64,000 nucleotides of DNA from Bostrychus sinensis (taxonomy: Eukaryota > Chordata > Actinopteri > Gobiiformes > Eleotridae). Position numbers and translations under genes: made by a program. Location: contig CM036245.1 in the NCBI GenBank assembly GCA_020698575.1, forward strand, positions 11,736,979-11,800,978, written 5' to 3'. Positions within the stretch are counted from its first letter, which is position 1; every line of letters starts with the position of its first letter. Below the pieces are notes generated by a model. That model made no database searches. It was not told the DNA's origin and saw only the letters and a list, made by a program, of their open reading frames with translations. Shown here in pieces: positions 33,272 through 42,339 of the stretch.

Positions 33272-34335
33272 TTGTTTCCTGTGCAAAAGTCTTAGACAGA
33301 AAGGCTATGAACACAGAAAAGTGTATCACTGCACAAAAATACACTAGATTCCAAAAAACAAAGAAGAAAAATCAAAACTAGAAGAATTCAGCGAGAGCAT
33401 AGACCTCTGCCAAGGCGCTGGTCTTATCCCGCAATGCTAAAGATATAGTGCCCAGACCTGGATGATTTTCTATTTCAGGGGTAAATGCTCTTTGCATTGA
33501 GCCACAAAAGCCTTGCACTTAAACTAATTATATCCATGTCTTCTCCATGCGTGTGCGCCAATGTTGTGCAAAAGTACAAAAATACACAAAATTAGAGCAC
33601 AGACCTCTACAAGAAGGATCAAACTCGAAAATCTTTTAGTTCAGGGGTAAGTGCTCTTTCCATTGAGCCACAAAACTCTTTACTAAAACTAATTATATCC
33701 ATCTGTCTTCTACATATGAGTGCACCAGAGCTGTGTAAAAATACAAAATACACAACATTAGAGCACAGACCTCTAGATCTGGACTCAAACTCGAAATTTT
33801 TTTTAGTTCAGGGGAAAATGCTCTTTCCATTGAGCCACAAAACCCTTATACTAAAACAAATTACTATATTGATCTGTCTTTTACAGATGCGTGCACAAGT
33901 GCAAAAGTACAAAAATACACAAAATTAGAGCACAGACCTCTACATGTAGTGTCAAACTTGAAAATCTTTTAGTTCAGGGGTAAATGCTCTTTCCATTGAG
34001 CCACAAAACTCTTATACTAAAACTAATTATATCCATCTGTCTTCTCCGTATGCGTGCGCCAGTGCTGGGTAAAAATACAAAAATACACAAAATTAGAGCA
34101 CAGATCTCTAGACCTGGACTCGAAAATCTTTTAATTCAGGGGTAAATGCTCTTCCCATTGAGCCACAAAACCCTTTTAGTAAAACTATATATAATTATAT
34201 CCATATGCTTGCCCTAGTGCTGTGTAAAAGTACAAAAATACGCAAAATTAGACCATAGACCTCTAGATCTGGACTCAAACTCAAATATCTTTTAGTTCAG
34301 GGGTAAATGCTCTTTCCACTGAGCCACAAAATTTG
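33272..34335 (-). repeat. SINE and tandem array of its tRNA-like head (period 161-167 bp)
   Basis: A near-complete minus-strand SINE (33272-33512) is followed by five further head units. The landmark ATTGAGCC occurs at 33496, 33662, 33829, 33995 and 34157, and as ACTGAGCC at 34318; spacings are 166, 167, 166, 162 and 161. Each unit carries the reverse complement of an A-box-like TGGCTCAATGGAAAGAGC and a B-box-like GAGTTTGAGTCC separated by about 35 bases. Units differ at scattered positions, so the array is not brand new. Confidence 0.9.
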
Positions 34336-34477
34336 TCGTTGAAGTTGGTCCATATCGCAGATGTGTACAAAATGCCACACCAAATGTTCATAACAAAAAT
34401 AAATAAATAAAAATCTGTATTTATTTAGGCTCTCTTTAATGTCATCCACTAGCTGGGGCTTGGTGGTTCAATTTCCT

Positions 34478-34565
34478 CTCTCCAGTCACTGTATGTGGCT
34501 GGTTTCGACAGGAAGGGCATCTGGCGTAAAAACTTGCTAAATCACTGTGCAGCTGAAAGACAAAA
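34478..34565 (+). mobile_element. Fragment of the GACAGGAAGGGCATCTGG repeat
   Basis: CAGTCACTGTATGTGGCTGG followed by GACAGGAAGGGCATCTGGCG and AAATCACTGTGCAGC, matching the middle of the family listed at 7250 and 31420. Confidence 0.55.
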
Positions 34566-35222
34566 AAATATATTTAAGCTTCTAACACAATTTTTTTCAC
34601 ACCTCACTAAACTTTTGCGTAGTCCTGTACCTTTTTAACGTTATTTAAATATCTCACGTTATATGAACTTTCAAAGGTGTCCACATATAGAAGCAGATTG
34701 CATTTTGCTTAATCTACATTCTTTTATTATTATTATATAAAATCGATGCATATACTGTAAGTGGTCAGACATCTCTAAACAACATTACAACATAAAGTGG
34801 TCTCTCCGTAGAAAGGCTACTGGTCCGAAAACAACGAAAGGCCTTTATGTAATACAATAGAAATATTTATATTATTAATAATAATGAGATGCAATGTCTA
34901 AAAGAGCTTTTCTCCTCACACAAATGCTATGTACAGTGTTACGACAAAACGAAAGTCCTCAGCTGCCCATTGTTGAGTGGAAAAAGAGAGAGAGGATTTT
35001 TTTTTTTTTTTTGTAGATCACTGTCCATGAAATGGGGATGCAGTTTAACCCAGTGGGATGACTGCATTTGTCTGTTTTGCATTGACTTCATATAAAACTA
35101 AATCCAGAGTCTCAAGTTGAACAATGCCAGAGTTTTGTTGCTTTTTTTTAAAGGTAGTCCTGAAGTGGAAGACGCAATTTTGCATGATGTCTGTTCATTG
35201 TTTTAAAGAGCAGATAGAATTA

Positions 35223-35720
35223 CACCAATCAGGCAAAACATTATGACCACTGACAGGTGAATAACACAGATTATCTTTTCATCATGGCACCTGTTAGTGG
35301 TTGGGTTATGCTAGGCAGCAGGTGAACATTTTGTCCTCAAAGTTGATGTGGCAGAAGCAGGAAAAAATTAGCATTTGCCAAATTGTGATGGCAAGAGACA
35401 ATTGGGTCAGAGCATCTCCAAAACGGCAGCTCTTGCGAGGTTCTTCCCGGTCTGCGGTGGTCAGTATTTATCAAAAGTGGTCCAAGGAAGGAACAGAGTT
35501 GAACTGGCGACAGGTGATGCATTTGGGGAGTGAAGGCTGAGGCCTGTGTGTGGTCCGATCCAACAGATGAGCTGCTGTATCTCAAATTGCTGAAATGCTA
35601 GTAAGGTGTCAGGTGTCAGTTTAATGCGTATGGGGCTGAATATTTGGCAGGTGGCCCTAACACAAAACATTACAACCACCAATAACAGGCAGGCAGACAT
35701 AATGTTACGCCTGATCAGTG
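35223..35720 (+). mobile_element. Degenerate Tc1/mariner-type element (498 bp)
   Basis: Ends CACCAATCAGGCAAAACATT and AATGTTACGCCTGATCAGTG are inverted repeats, and the element is flanked by TA at 35221-35222 and 35721-35722. Inside, 35385-35520 encodes a broken helix-turn-helix-like peptide with SRSAVVSIYQKWSKEGTE, which matches the DNA-binding N terminus of fish Tc1-like transposases. The catalytic DDE domain is absent. It lies 60 bases beyond the hes6 stop codon. Confidence 0.75.
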
Positions 35721-35779
35721 TAGATTTTGCTGACATCCCCACTTCCAGTTTAGTGTACGTGTATCCGCTCAATTCTTTT

Positions 35780-37347
35780 TCACCAGGGCCTCCACATGGA
35801 CCGGGGGTAGGTGACGGTGGGCAGCCCCTCCCGGCCCTCCACACTCTCCGCGGTGCTCTGGTTGTGTTCGCTGTCGGTCTCGTCCAGGTCGGAACACAGG
35901 TCCTCGCTGGACAAGGTGGACGGGGCGGGGGACAGGGCCGAAGACGCCAGAGAGGAGCAGATCGAGTCTCCTCCGGCTCCGCTGTGCCACGTGCTGCTGC
36001 TGCTACTGCTGCTGTTGTTGTGGGCAGATGGGTCCGTGATCAGGTCCATGACGTCCTGGAGGTGGTCCTCGTTCAGGGGCATGCACTCCAGCAGGTGGTT
36101 GAGGAGTTCGGCCGCCACTGTTGCGTCGATCCCGGGGCAGCTGGACACAAACATGTGGACTTCGTGCATGCACTGGATGTAACCGGCTGCGAAGCGCTCA
36201 CTGGCTTCTCTGTTGAGTCTTTCGGACTCTGTTGAGGCAGATTAAAGTCGATCAGTGCACAAAAATACACAAGATTGCAAAAGAAAACCTTAACTAGAAG
36301 CACAATGGTAAAGATATAGCGCCCAGACCTGGACTCAAACGTCTAGTTCAGGGGTAGGGCTGGGTACCATTAAACAATACCTCTGTGGTATCAAAAGAGA
36401 AGATACAATACTACTGGTATCAAATAAATATTTTGTATTGAATATCAAGTTTCAGTACCTGGTGGGACCTTAATGTTCCTTTGCATGTATGAATCAAATA
36501 AATAACACAGAATAAATCATACAAACTACTGGTTTTAACTTACAGCTAAGAATTAAATTTGGTCTTTTATTCAGTATAATTGTGTTTTATGATTGTAGAA
36601 GATGAATTAGCTCACCATAGGCATCAGAAAAAGTATCACTCAGGTAACAGTATCAGAAATCAGGTATCGTTTCAGTGCTGGTATTGAAAAAATCTGAATG
36701 GTACCCAGCCCTATTTAGGGGTAAATGCTCGTACCATCAAGCCACAAAACCCTTATACTGACAACTGTACGGAATACAACAGCTTATAATCTGATTTAAA
36801 GGCAAAACAACCTTGGTTTCTGTTCTTCAGGACGTCCTCCACCTTCTTTACTGTGAGCTCCAGAACCTCTGCGTTCTCCATTTTAGCGTGAAACTGTGAG
36901 AAAATACAGATTTAGACATTTAAGTTGCCTTATTGGTACTGAGGAGCAAAAAAGCGTGAGTAACAGAGCACCACACTCACGTCTGTATCCGCCAGCAAGC
37001 CGCGCAGCTCTTGTAAACTCTCATTGATGCGAGCTCTCCTTTTCTTTTCCACCAGTGGTTTTCTGATCTGCGGGGAGACAGCAAATTGTTAGCACTGACT
37101 TTAGGTGTCCCATTCAAAACACGCAGGTCCTCAGGGAAGTTGCGCTCAGATTATGTGCGGCTCAAATTCTAGCTCTTCTTGATGCTGCGTGACAAGTGGC
37201 AGTAGCCTAGTGTCCAAAAAAAAAAAAAAAAAAAAAGGCATATTGTTCCCCTCTCTGTACCTTTCTGTCGCTTTTCTGAATCCCATAAAATGAATCTTCT
37301 TCGTCCGTCCCGAGTGGATCCTTGCTGGGCCGAGCCGAGGGTGCCAT
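35780..37347 (-). CDS. hes6: HES6-type bHLH-Orange transcriptional regulator
   Basis: HES6 proteins modulate HES1/HER partners and act in neurogenesis and the segmentation clock. Minus-strand exons: 37347-37261, 37067-36981, 36893-36812, 36228-35780 (stop 35782-35780); 705 nt, 234 aa, all phases compatible with GT-AG. It starts MAPSARPSKD, then a bHLH beginning RKPLVEKKRRARINESLQEL, with a loop five residues shorter than that of HES1 (a HES6 hallmark), then the Orange domain (residues about 94-136) containing AAGYIQCMHEVH and IDATVAAELLNHLLE, a Ser/Asp-rich linker with DLCSDLDE, and a C-terminal WRPW that recruits Groucho/TLE. Human HES6 is 224 aa. The ATG is the only one upstream of the bHLH in the exon. 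It is transcribed towards per2. Confidence 0.93.
36240..36750 (-). mobile_element. tRNA-derived SINE in hes6 intron 3, split by a hAT MITE
   Basis: Left part CAGTGCACAAAAATACAC to GTCTAGTTCAGGGG and right part TTTAGGGGTAAATGCTCG to AAGCCACAAAACCC together reconstruct the same minus-strand SINE as at 63705. The interruption is the element at 36355-36713. Confidence 0.8.
36355..36713. mobile_element. hAT-like MITE (359 bp), TAGGGCTGGGTACC ends
   Basis: Inverted ends TAGGGCTGGGTACCATT and AATGGTACCCAGCCCTA; flanking octamers TTCAGGGG (36347-36354) and TTTAGGGG (36714-36721) agree in 7 of 8. The octamer is part of the host SINE consensus, confirming the boundary. A second copy lies at 51682-52009 in opposite orientation. 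Confidence 0.92.
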
Positions 37348-37620
37348 GTTGGTTCGCGTTTGTCTCCCAATGCCGCTTCTCCTTCTGGGGCGGTCAGCGC
37401 GGGGCAGCTGGCAAACGAACCCAGAGGAGAGGGGGTAAAAGCTGTAGGCGCCTGTGTTTATTGTGCGGTGCTAGTGAGACGTGCTGCTGGCGCTGAGTGG
37501 CTGTTGTTAGTATTTATAGTGGCTTATTAACATGTGAATAGGGGCCGAGCCGCTCGCGCTGGGGGACAACACGGCGCACACGGCAGCAGCCAATGAGCGC
37601 GCGCTCCCTTTGTCTATGGC
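37348..37620 (-). promoter_or_regulatory. hes6: hes6 promoter and 5' UTR
   Basis: Upstream of the ATG on the minus strand the segment is GC-rich. A TATA-like ACTATAAATA (plus-strand TATTTATAGT at 37511-37520) lies about 165 bases from the ATG, and an inverted CCAAT box (plus-strand GCCAATGAGCG) near 37590. These fit a TATA-type HES promoter; the start site would be near 37485. Confidence 0.55.
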
Positions 37621-39328
37621 CCGGGCTGGTGTGCGCCCGGAGGAGCTGCACGAGCTTTAATGACGAGCTGTTGTGGTTAAAGGGAACGGCCGCGCTGTTT
37701 TTACCCAACAGACAGGAGCGCGTTACAGTAAATTCTTCCCATGTGAACAAAATAAAAATACTAATTTACTTTACTGATCATTTGATCTTGTGACATTTAC
37801 AGGATGTAGGCCTACGTTTCTGTAAATAAGGAAAACTAAATAATATCATTTAATGTAAAATGTGTACATGTACTCTGAATAGGCTAATATTACTTATGAG
37901 TTAATATTTATATTGTGTAGTGGGGGAGTGACATTGGTTGCAGCACTAGTTCATTATTCTTTAATGTTCGTACAAATGGTTTTAGGCCTATATGTTGCTT
38001 TTTTCTGCCATTATTTATATTAGCCTAATGCAAGGACAAAAACAAGCACATTCAGATATAGATATAGCCAAAGACAATTATGAAAAGAGGCTTCAGTATA
38101 TTTTAATACAGTTTAATGCTCATTCAAATATGTAGCCTGGCCATTACTTCAGTTGCCTCTGTCCTGCCCACTCGGTGAATCTTTTGTGTCCATTGCTCAG
38201 CAAACTAACGCGTTTGGCGGATGTAACGCGATGCCTTCAGTTGGCAGCTGCTGCTGCGGCCCCTCGGCCCAAACTGAATCAGCCGGGGGAATTAAGGGCC
38301 CTTGTCCAAAGAAAGCGACAGGTGTTGCCCTACGCCTCGTTTGTTCTCGTCGTTCTTTGGTGACTTCTGTTTTGTGTGAGGCTGCATTCTCTCGTTGCCT
38401 GTGCTCTGCGTGTAGAGTTCATTAAACCTGGTTGTTTTTGCCTCTGCTCTTGAATTTAGAAATGATAATTTGACGCACGTAACAAAAGCGTAAATGAGTG
38501 CGACTGGGACCTGCTTAATGAGACTTTGGAGGCCCTCGTTTAGAGCACAATGTCTATTTGTTTATGTCCAATAACAGCTCAGCCCCTGTCCTCGTTACAC
38601 GTTTTGTACGTCCTATTATTATGCAAATTAGGCTTTCATTAGTCCGCGCGACAGAAATCTGTTCAGCTGTGTGCAGCCAGGTAATTTCAGGACATTTTCA
38701 GGACATTTACGCACTGTATTTTTACTTTAACGCACCAAAATTAGCCACAACCACCACCAAGCCCGCATGGAGAAAGTGTATGAGGGCTTTGAAGAAGCGC
38801 ATGTTGGCACCTCGCCACAGCTCTGTTCCCGGGCTTTAATGGTGTGGACTGTGCAGGGAGCAGCTGTCTCGCCTCGCCTTTGTGTGCATGAACCCGCAGT
38901 GGGACCAACGTCCCCCTCACTGCTCTTCTCCGCCCAGCGCCTCTCATAACGGACATAATAGCCCGGGAAAGGGCCATATGTACGGTTATATGATGAATTA
39001 CTCTTTATTTAAACTCAAAGGGTTTCTCATTTGGGCCTCGCTGCTGCATGGCACTTTGGTGCACAAAGATCCAACATAGCACTGTTTCTAAAACTGTAGT
39101 AGTTTATACTTAAAACCCACAGAAAATTGAAGATGCAAAGCTATAAGCGTAGTTGATCGCTAGGGGGCAGTAGACGCCACATTTCAAATGTACTGTATGT
39201 ACTTGAACTGTGAGAACTGTGAGCTGCTGGTTGTCAGATTCTAAGTTATCCAAGTTTTATAAGTTTATGTAAACACACGTTTCATCCCAGTGTTTTAGAA
39301 TTAACTGTTGGCCTACTGTTGACTGCAG

Positions 39329-39374
<46 letters not shown>

Positions 39375-39765
39375 GCTACTTCTGCTGCTAATACTACTAC
39401 TTTGGCTTCCACTACTGCTATTATTCCTGCTACTGCTACTACTATTACTACTGCCAGTACTACTGCTACCACTACTGTTACTGCTGCTGCTTCTAGTACA
39501 ACTACTACAATGCTATTACTACTATCAGCTACTTTTAGTGGTACAAACATATCTCAGGTTGTGAGAATTATGAGATGGTAAAATACTCTGTCACACAAGA
39601 ATACATGCTGGGTCCCTTTGTAATGCCAGGGATACTCCAAAGTAGGTAACAGGGTTTACAATATATTCAAAGTAATTTTATTCCTGAAAGTTACATAATG
39701 TCCCTTTTTTATCATGCTATAGGTTCTTCTTATAGTTATTGTGTGCAAATGAAAAATAAACACAA
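37621..39765. other. Intergenic region between hes6 and her8a
   Basis: Upstream of hes6 and downstream of her8a. 37621-39310 is mostly unique-looking sequence, with a GC-richer part at 38150-38950 that shows no supported exon. It is a candidate location for hes6 enhancers on grounds of position only. Confidence 0.4.
39328..39535. repeat. (CTA)n trinucleotide tract
   Basis: A pure run of about 14 CTA units from 39330, then imperfect CTG/CTA/CTT units to about 39535. Pure at one end and decayed at the other, as expected of a growing microsatellite. Confidence 0.9.
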
Positions 39766-39781
39766 ATGGCAGTTTACAATG

Positions 39782-40440
39782 TTTATTTTATTTTTTATAA
39801 ATGTCTGGGTTAATAATAAAGAGAGACAAAGAAATTTCTATTAAGTTACAGGCAAGGGACTCTAGAAATAAAGTCAAGCCTCGTGATCATCAATAAATAA
39901 AGGTGTTAATACAATAAATAGATGAAAGATTAATAAAGGCCTTCTATAAAGCAGGCTACAGTGGAGTCAACTTCTGAAGGGAAGTACTGAGAGAAGGTCT
40001 GAGTTTTACAACGCACCTAAAATAGGTTGTTTTCACGTGATGCCACAACTTTGTCAAGCCCTAAAAGTGGGAGACTGAGATGAAGGCAGGAAAAATCTAT
40101 GGTAGAAAGTGTCAATATGTTTTGGCATGGTTTACGGTTAATATCTCTGCAATTATTGGGCTCATCATCATGAAACAAAAACAAAAGGCGTGATCATTGT
40201 TGGTAGACAGAGCATTTAGCCAAAGATAATTATAGCTTTGTTGTAGACCCAAAAAGTGCCATAGAGTAAACCCGACTCTTATTCTCCATCTGAGTTTTTG
40301 ACATCATGTAAAAACAACCCATAATCATAACCATCAATGGAGCACAAACAGCACCACGAGTTTCTTCTGAACAACATATCTATAAGATACATAAAAGAGG
40401 ATAGTCTAACAAAACAGAGGTCATTAAATTATCCCACATT
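39782..40440 (-). other. her8a: her8a 3' UTR
   Basis: Follows the her8a stop on the minus strand. A reverse AATAAA (plus-strand TTTATT at 39782-39787) lies about 655 bases downstream, and other A/T-rich signals occur at 39815-39920. No repeat is obvious within it. Confidence 0.5.
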
Positions 40441-42151
40441 TCACCAGGGCCGCCACATCTCCAGCATCGCCCCAATGTGAGGGCTTTGGACTCGGACCGA
40501 GGCGTTGTCCACTCTGGGGGGTGAACCGGGGACTCCTTGGGCACGACTTGGGCTGCCTTCTGGAGCAGGAGGAGGAGGAGAAAGACTGGCACCAGCAGAA
40601 GACGGTGGCAGCTGGGCTTGTTCGTCTCCAGATCTCGGCAGGGATTTGAGGAGGTGTTTGAGAAGACGGGAGCCGAGGTTTTTGTCCATCCAGTCGCAGG
40701 TCAGCAGCATGTTGTGGACCTCGTGCATGCACTGGATGTAACCAGTGCTGTACCTCTGCTGAGCCTCCACGCCTAGCAAGGGATCTGCCAGAGGAGAGAG
40801 AACACGCTGAGTACAGTTACATGTGGCACAGTGCCCTCAGGTGGTGATGAAAGAAAATACACCTTACTTTAAATACTTAAAGGTGCTGTGAGCAGTATAC
40901 ATTTTATACATTTTGTAAAAATGACCCACGTGTGCCAAGATATGATGTAAACATATTTAAATCAAATATTAGTTTTACTGATAACAATGGGCTGAGTTAT
41001 TAACAATTAAAAATACATTTTAAATAATGGCCAAGTTGTTTTTGTTTACATTTTTTTGTTTTGGCTCTAAAACTACATTGCAGATCGTCCAATCAGAAAA
41101 GACTGGCAACTCACAGACCATTGTTTTCATTTAGATTGCAGAACCGTTTTCAGACCAGTACGAGCGCATGCTGCTTACTGTACCTTTAAAATTTGAATCT
41201 ATATCTATACAGTATAATGTAAATTAAACTAATGAAAAAAAAAAAAAAAAAAAAACTTCATTCACTATATTCTAATTTGTTTGTGTGCGTCTGAACTATT
41301 TAATTTAATATATCTATATAAGCTGTCAATGTAATTTTCATATTTCACGTCTGGCTTTCATACTAACATAAATACAGTATGTACAGCCGGTACTGTATTG
41401 GCGCATCACATGTTAAGCTTATGCTGCCCTCTCCTGGCCGGTTAGTAAAATTAACTGATGACGCAATGAATCCTTTAGTTCAGGGCGGGTTTTAAGGGTG
41501 CACCCACGTGTTCAAGTGTTGTGTTAGAGAAGTGTAATCTTCCCCTCTCTACCATCTATTGAGCAATAAACAAAATAACTTAAAACTATAAAAAAACTAT
41601 TGAGCAACAGCATCCCAATACGCCTTAACTCTATTCTTGTTAGTAACTCTTAATTAATGGCTTAAAGTCTCAGGTCACCACTTCATAAAAGTTCAGCATC
41701 AGCATGTGACATAATTTCTTACCACTAAGTTTGCTCTTCTGGATGTTTTGCAGATGTTTCACGGTCATTTCGAGGATATCAGCTTTCTCCAGTTTAGATT
41801 GCTGTAAGGGTGATCAGCAAAGACAGGGTTAACTTTAAGCCCACAACTTTGGACTAGAGACGCACAATGGAAGCTTGAGAAAAATACTCACATCAAGTCT
41901 GAACGCTCCAATCACCGTCTCTTTGAGCTGATCCAAGCAGTTGTTTATCCTCTCCCGCCTTTTTCTTTCAATGAGTGGCTTTCGAAGCTGTGGATATGAA
42001 AATTACGCACGTGTAAATTTTGCGCACGAAACAATTTCCAATAATTCCTAAAGTAAGTATGAAAGGTGTAATATCCAGTGTCAAATACCTTTCTCTCCTC
42101 TTTTGCCGTGGCGTATTTGCCCACGTTGTGTGCCACAGATGAAGCAGTCAT
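40441..42151 (-). CDS. her8a: Her8a-type bHLH-Orange transcriptional repressor
   Basis: HES/HER-family repressor used in fish neural development and somitogenesis. Minus-strand exons: 42151-42089, 41987-41892, 41801-41723, 40784-40441 (stop 40443-40441); 582 nt, 193 aa, phases consistent. It starts MTASSVAHNVGKYATAKEER, then bHLH from residue 22 (LRKPLIERKRRERINNCLDQ) with the Pro in the basic region that is typical of HES proteins, helix 2 KLEKADILEMTVKHLQN, Orange domain (about 88-131) with RYSTGYIQCMHEVHNMLLTC and LGSRLLKHLLKSLP, a Pro/Ser-rich linker, and terminal WRPW for Groucho/TLE. The pattern matches zebrafish Her8a as I remember it. It shares strand and intron positions with hes6, which fits an old tandem duplication. 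Confidence 0.9.
40881..41185. mobile_element. piggyBac-like MITE (305 bp) in her8a intron 3
   Basis: Ends AGGTGCTGTGAGCAG and CTGCTTACTGTACCT form imperfect inverted repeats flanked by TTAA at 40877-40880 and 41186-41189, the tetranucleotide target used by piggyBac-type transposons. It contains no reading frame of note. Confidence 0.75.
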
Positions 42152-42199
42152 GTCTTTTTTCTCTGAAACCTGTGCGTAAAAGTGTAACTTCTCTGGGTT

Positions 42200-42310
42200 T
42201 CTGTGCGTCTCTAGGGCCCACGGCGCGGCATGGTCCCCGTATTTATAGGGCACAATTAGCATGTGAATGGTCAAGCTCTTTGGCTGTGGGATTTTCCCAC
42301 ACAAGGGCTC
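42200..42310 (-). promoter_or_regulatory. her8a: her8a promoter: TATA box and RBPJ-type sites
   Basis: A reverse-strand TATA box (plus-strand ATTTATA at 42241-42247) lies about 95 bases from the ATG. About 47 bases further upstream, plus-strand TTCCCACA at 42294-42301 reads TGTGGGAA on the minus strand, a match to the RBPJ/CSL consensus; facing it, TGTGGGAT on the + strand starts at 42285. RBPJ sites close to the TATA box are typical of Notch-responsive HES/HER genes. Confidence 0.6.
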
Positions 42311-42339
42311 CCATCAGTCAAGACTGACAGGTCACTGGC

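Larger units (their letters stand above)
34420..35779 (-). other. hes6: Probable hes6 3' UTR region, containing a Tc1-like remnant
   Basis: Downstream of the hes6 stop, minus-strand AATAAA signals appear at 34728-34723 and near 34425-34420 (read as TTTATT on the + strand), and none is obvious between the stop and the transposon. If either is used, the 3' UTR includes the element at 35223-35720 and the unique-looking sequence at 34700-35210. This is inference; transcript ends are not visible. Confidence 0.4.

Noticed and set aside
33272..34335. CRISPR-like regularly spaced repeats
   Set aside because: Period of 161-167 bases, similar sequence throughout each unit, no unique spacers, eukaryotic context; it is a SINE-head tandem array.
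37730..37745. RBPJ site upstream of hes6
   Set aside because: The minus-strand word is CATGGGAA, which misses the GTGGGAA core; not reported as a site.
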